Shown here piece by piece: positions 61,750-64,000 of a DNA stretch of 64,000 nt. The notes beneath the pieces were generated by a model that was given only the letters and a program-made list of their open reading frames with translations, searched no databases and had not been told where the DNA came from. The translations under genes and the position numbers were made by a program. Positions within the stretch are counted from its first letter, which is position 1, and each line of letters begins with the position of its first letter. Origin of the DNA: Halocaridina rubra (lineage: Eukaryota > Arthropoda > Malacostraca > Decapoda > Atyidae); NCBI GenBank assembly GCA_037179515.1, contig JAXCGZ010013557.1, forward strand, positions 1 through 64,000, given 5' to 3'.

Positions 61750-62265
61750 GATCTAAGCAGAATTATTGGAATAGACATCATGAAAATAATGCAGAGGTAT
61801 ATTAAAACTAAGTAGAGAGCTGGATATTCATTACACATCTTTTATAATCCCTTCACATCTGACAGTCATTACACTCTCCATCTCAGTTTCTCTTTACAAC
61901 CTGATAAAGTCTTGTTTTATTTTATCATTTTTTGGCCCATCCTGGTGTCACAATAATCATTATTTTATTTTATTATATTTTATTGTATTAAAAAAAGGGG
62001 GGGGGGCGATACAGTGAGAACGCGAACCAAGAAACGCGAATAACCGGGGAAACACTGTATATATAAATTTATGTTTTTTACTATTTTTTACTGTTTTATT
62101 ATTCATAGGCTGGGAAATAAATTTTTTTTATCAGTTAGATAATGAAATTTGTTTTTCAATTAAAAAAAATGAAAATACCGAAGAAAAAAAATTTAATATT
62201 TTAATAATATTTCATATACTCCCCCAAAAAAAATTGCCAAAAAAATCACGATCCAGCAAAGGATC

Positions 62266-62402
<137 letters not shown>

Positions 62403-62524
62403 AGGTTACCAGTACATTCGTAACTGAAGAATCCTAGATCCCAAAAACAATGTTATTGAAATTTCTTTTAAAGTGAGATAGCTAAACATTAACTTCCTTT
62501 GGTGCCTCCTTATCAGCTATACAA

Positions 62525-63235
62525 GTATAGCCAATTTTTCTCGCTACTTAGTCCCAATGAGGCATTAATACATCTTTCATTTTTTTCCTATGAAAATATG
62601 CCACAGCAATGAGTAATGACATTGTGAAAACCAGCAGGAATGAAAGAATTCTAACTGTTGTTGAGGAATGAGTCATAACAGTCACGCTGCCCACTGAAGT
62701 AATGTGGACTTTTATAAGTTTTCACATCAATGTCTATGCGATGAATATTGGTGTTTCTGCTCCTGGAATTTTCTTTTATAACAGTTTCTTTGTTGTTCTT
62801 GGTACCGCTAGTGATAATTCCTGGACATATCATATCATTTATCCGACTGAATTTTTTTCCATTACTGGACTCTAGGAATCCACTAATGCAGTGGAAGTCC
62901 TTCCAATGCATAATATCAACTTTGGTCTTATTAAACCACTGTAAGAAATAGTTTGATCTGCAATCACAGCTGAACGGATTTTTGTCCAGTTTGATTTGAA
63001 GTTTGGAATGATTCACCATAAACCTATCTAGAGTGTTCATGGCCTCATCGGATAATTTTGATATAATGTTTCTCTCAAGATCAATACAACAAAGTCCAGG
63101 TAAGCAGACGATAGTGAAGTCTAAATCTGTGAGTGTTTTATCTCCCAACATGATGTGCTCTGACTTGACCAGGTCACAGAATACTCTCTTGTTTGTGCCA
63201 ACGTTCTAGATCTCATTTTGCTCCCAGTGCAATAC
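62525..63235 (-). pseudogene. LRR receptor fragment: LRRCT, transmembrane (Toll-like?)
   Basis: Frame 63151-62651 (open a little further upstream, NKRVFCDLVKSEH) ends a leucine-rich repeat region (LTDLDFTIVCLPGLCCIDLE) and has a C-terminal cap DKNPFSCDCRSNYFLQWF with CISGFLES, the NPFxCxC...LxWF pattern of LRRCT domains. After a one-base frame change near 62690, the minus strand encodes a hydrophobic helix (ILSFLLVFTMSLLIAVAYF) followed by HRKKMK, a clear single-pass membrane anchor, then a stop after LMPHWD. Layout fits a Toll-like or other LRR receptor involved in surface recognition. The frameshift, the stop and the absence of a TIR domain suggest a pseudogene or an exon I have misread. 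Confidence 0.6.
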
Positions 63236-63633
63236 CTTTATGTATATTAGTTCGCTTTCATAGAAAATGCCCTCCAAACTAAGTAGCTATTCAGACGCAT
63301 TTATTTTTTTTCAGTAAATGCATTGGTCATATGAAGGTTTTCCAGGTTCTCAAAATTGCTTGAGCATGTTCATCTTCTATACATTACCTTATAAAGACGT
63401 TTAGTTTAAGTAGCCTATCTTCGCATCTGGGACAATGTAACACCGTATTCAGTAAGGCTCCTTGCTAACTTCTATAAGTTTTCAGGTTCCTTCTTAAAGA
63501 GTATGGAGCTTAAAACTACAACATATTCCAGACAAGCAGAATCAAAGCCTTGTAAAAGCTTATTTATCATCATTATCGCAGAAAAGTCACTACAAGATCT
63601 TGTAAGTCAAAACACATGGATTATATTTTTATT
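63236..63633. other. unassigned spacer
   Basis: AT-rich; upstream LRR-like coding could not be traced. No element ends seen. Confidence 0.4.
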
Positions 63634-64000
63634 GAGTGTAACACCTCATAAGCCTGGGCACCAAGAAAACATGATAAAGAAAAAGAAGCTTAAGGACAAG
63701 GAAGAAAGAGTAGAATGAATAACAGAAGAGGACAGGTTGAAAGAATAGCCACAGTAATGAAGACAACCTAGAAACATGGCACAACTAGTCCCTGATATGA
63801 AGAGAAATCAATTCTTTGAAGGAATAAAAGTTAACAAAAGTTAGGGAAGACAGAAGGAGGATGAGAGTTCCAGCCTGAAGGTGAAAGGAAAGATGAAGTC
63901 ACTGTACTGATCAATCTGTGAACTACAATTCTCCACACAGTATCTGTGTGATAAGGCCGCCTGGAGTGTGCTGCACAGCCTTTCCATCAGAATTAAGATG
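63634..64000 (-). mobile_element. jockey-type LINE, copy 3, 3' tail (diverged, runs off window)
   Basis: Aligns with 1855-2230 and 46258-46630: GAGTGTAACACCTCATAAGC, GACAGAAGGAGGATGAGAGTTCC, TCCACACAGTATCTGTGTGA and AAGGCCGCCTGG versus the better copies. More substitutions and indels than between the other two copies, so this is an older insertion. It continues beyond 64000. Confidence 0.8.

Larger units (their letters stand above)
58995..62057. mobile_element. Tigger-ended composite element, copy 3, with LINE insertion
   Basis: Left end CAGTGTTCCCCCTCTTATCA, right end AATAACCGGGGAAACACTG, with TA on both sides. Left inverted arm 59105-59465 and right arm 61670-61955 surround a CT core that has received an I-clade LINE (59548-61486). 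After the LINE the usual CT and CCAACATTCTATTCTACCCA resume. Confidence 0.85.

Overview
This window is eukaryotic nuclear DNA, most likely from a decapod crustacean. The evidence is: extreme microsatellite content (long TA, AG/CT and ATT/AAT tracts), degenerate TTAGG-type (AACCT) repeats, a copia element resembling the GalEa lineage common in malacostracans, CR1/jockey/RTE/I LINEs, pogo/Tigger DNA transposons, and a conserved intron-split host gene. The species cannot be fixed from sequence alone. There is no sign of prokaryotic or CRISPR content. Almost every long reading frame belongs to a broken transposable element or is a simple-sequence artefact.

Host genes. Two minus-strand exons (52350-52561 and 40198-40362) encode the Lys/Glu-rich linker of translation factor eIF5B. 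They join in phase 0 across a 12-kb intron that holds three tandem CR1 units, a jockey LINE, several TA arrays and a 1.7-kb palindrome. The exons coding for the GTPase part are not seen. At 62.5-63.2 kb a minus-strand LRRCT-plus-transmembrane fragment looks like a broken Toll/LRR receptor.

Layout. 0-4.2 kb: microsatellites, an RTE tail, a jockey LINE inside an uncharacterised repeat. 4.2-9.7 kb: a Tigger transposon split by a copia element that has lost its RT core. 9.7-13.4 kb: decayed RTE-like sequence, a short RTE derivative (5'UTR fused to 3' tail), TA/AAT tracts, telomere-like repeats. 13.4-23.1 kb: gypsy-type LTR and 5' interior, then an RTE split by a 5.2-kb I-clade LINE. 24.3-28 kb: gypsy integrase scrap, a composite Tigger-ended element, a pogo remnant. 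28-31.7 kb: a decayed transposase-bearing Tigger. 32.2-36.7 kb: a nearly complete RTE-like LINE with an intact RT frame, split by a MITE. 36.8-39.7 kb: repeats and a second gypsy LTR. 40-52.6 kb: eIF5B exons and intron. 52.9-62.3 kb: back-to-back Tigger-type elements nested up to three deep. 63.6-64 kb: a third jockey tail.

Most notable is a family of Tigger-ended, TA-flanked elements: one copy with transposase (28.0-31.7 kb), one internally deleted copy, MITEs filled by a ~160-bp satellite, and three composite copies whose interior is a large inverted repeat of LINE/SINE-tail-like arms around a CT microsatellite. TA microsatellites repeatedly start at the TA target sites of these elements, and two near-perfect palindromes are bordered by such TA tracts.
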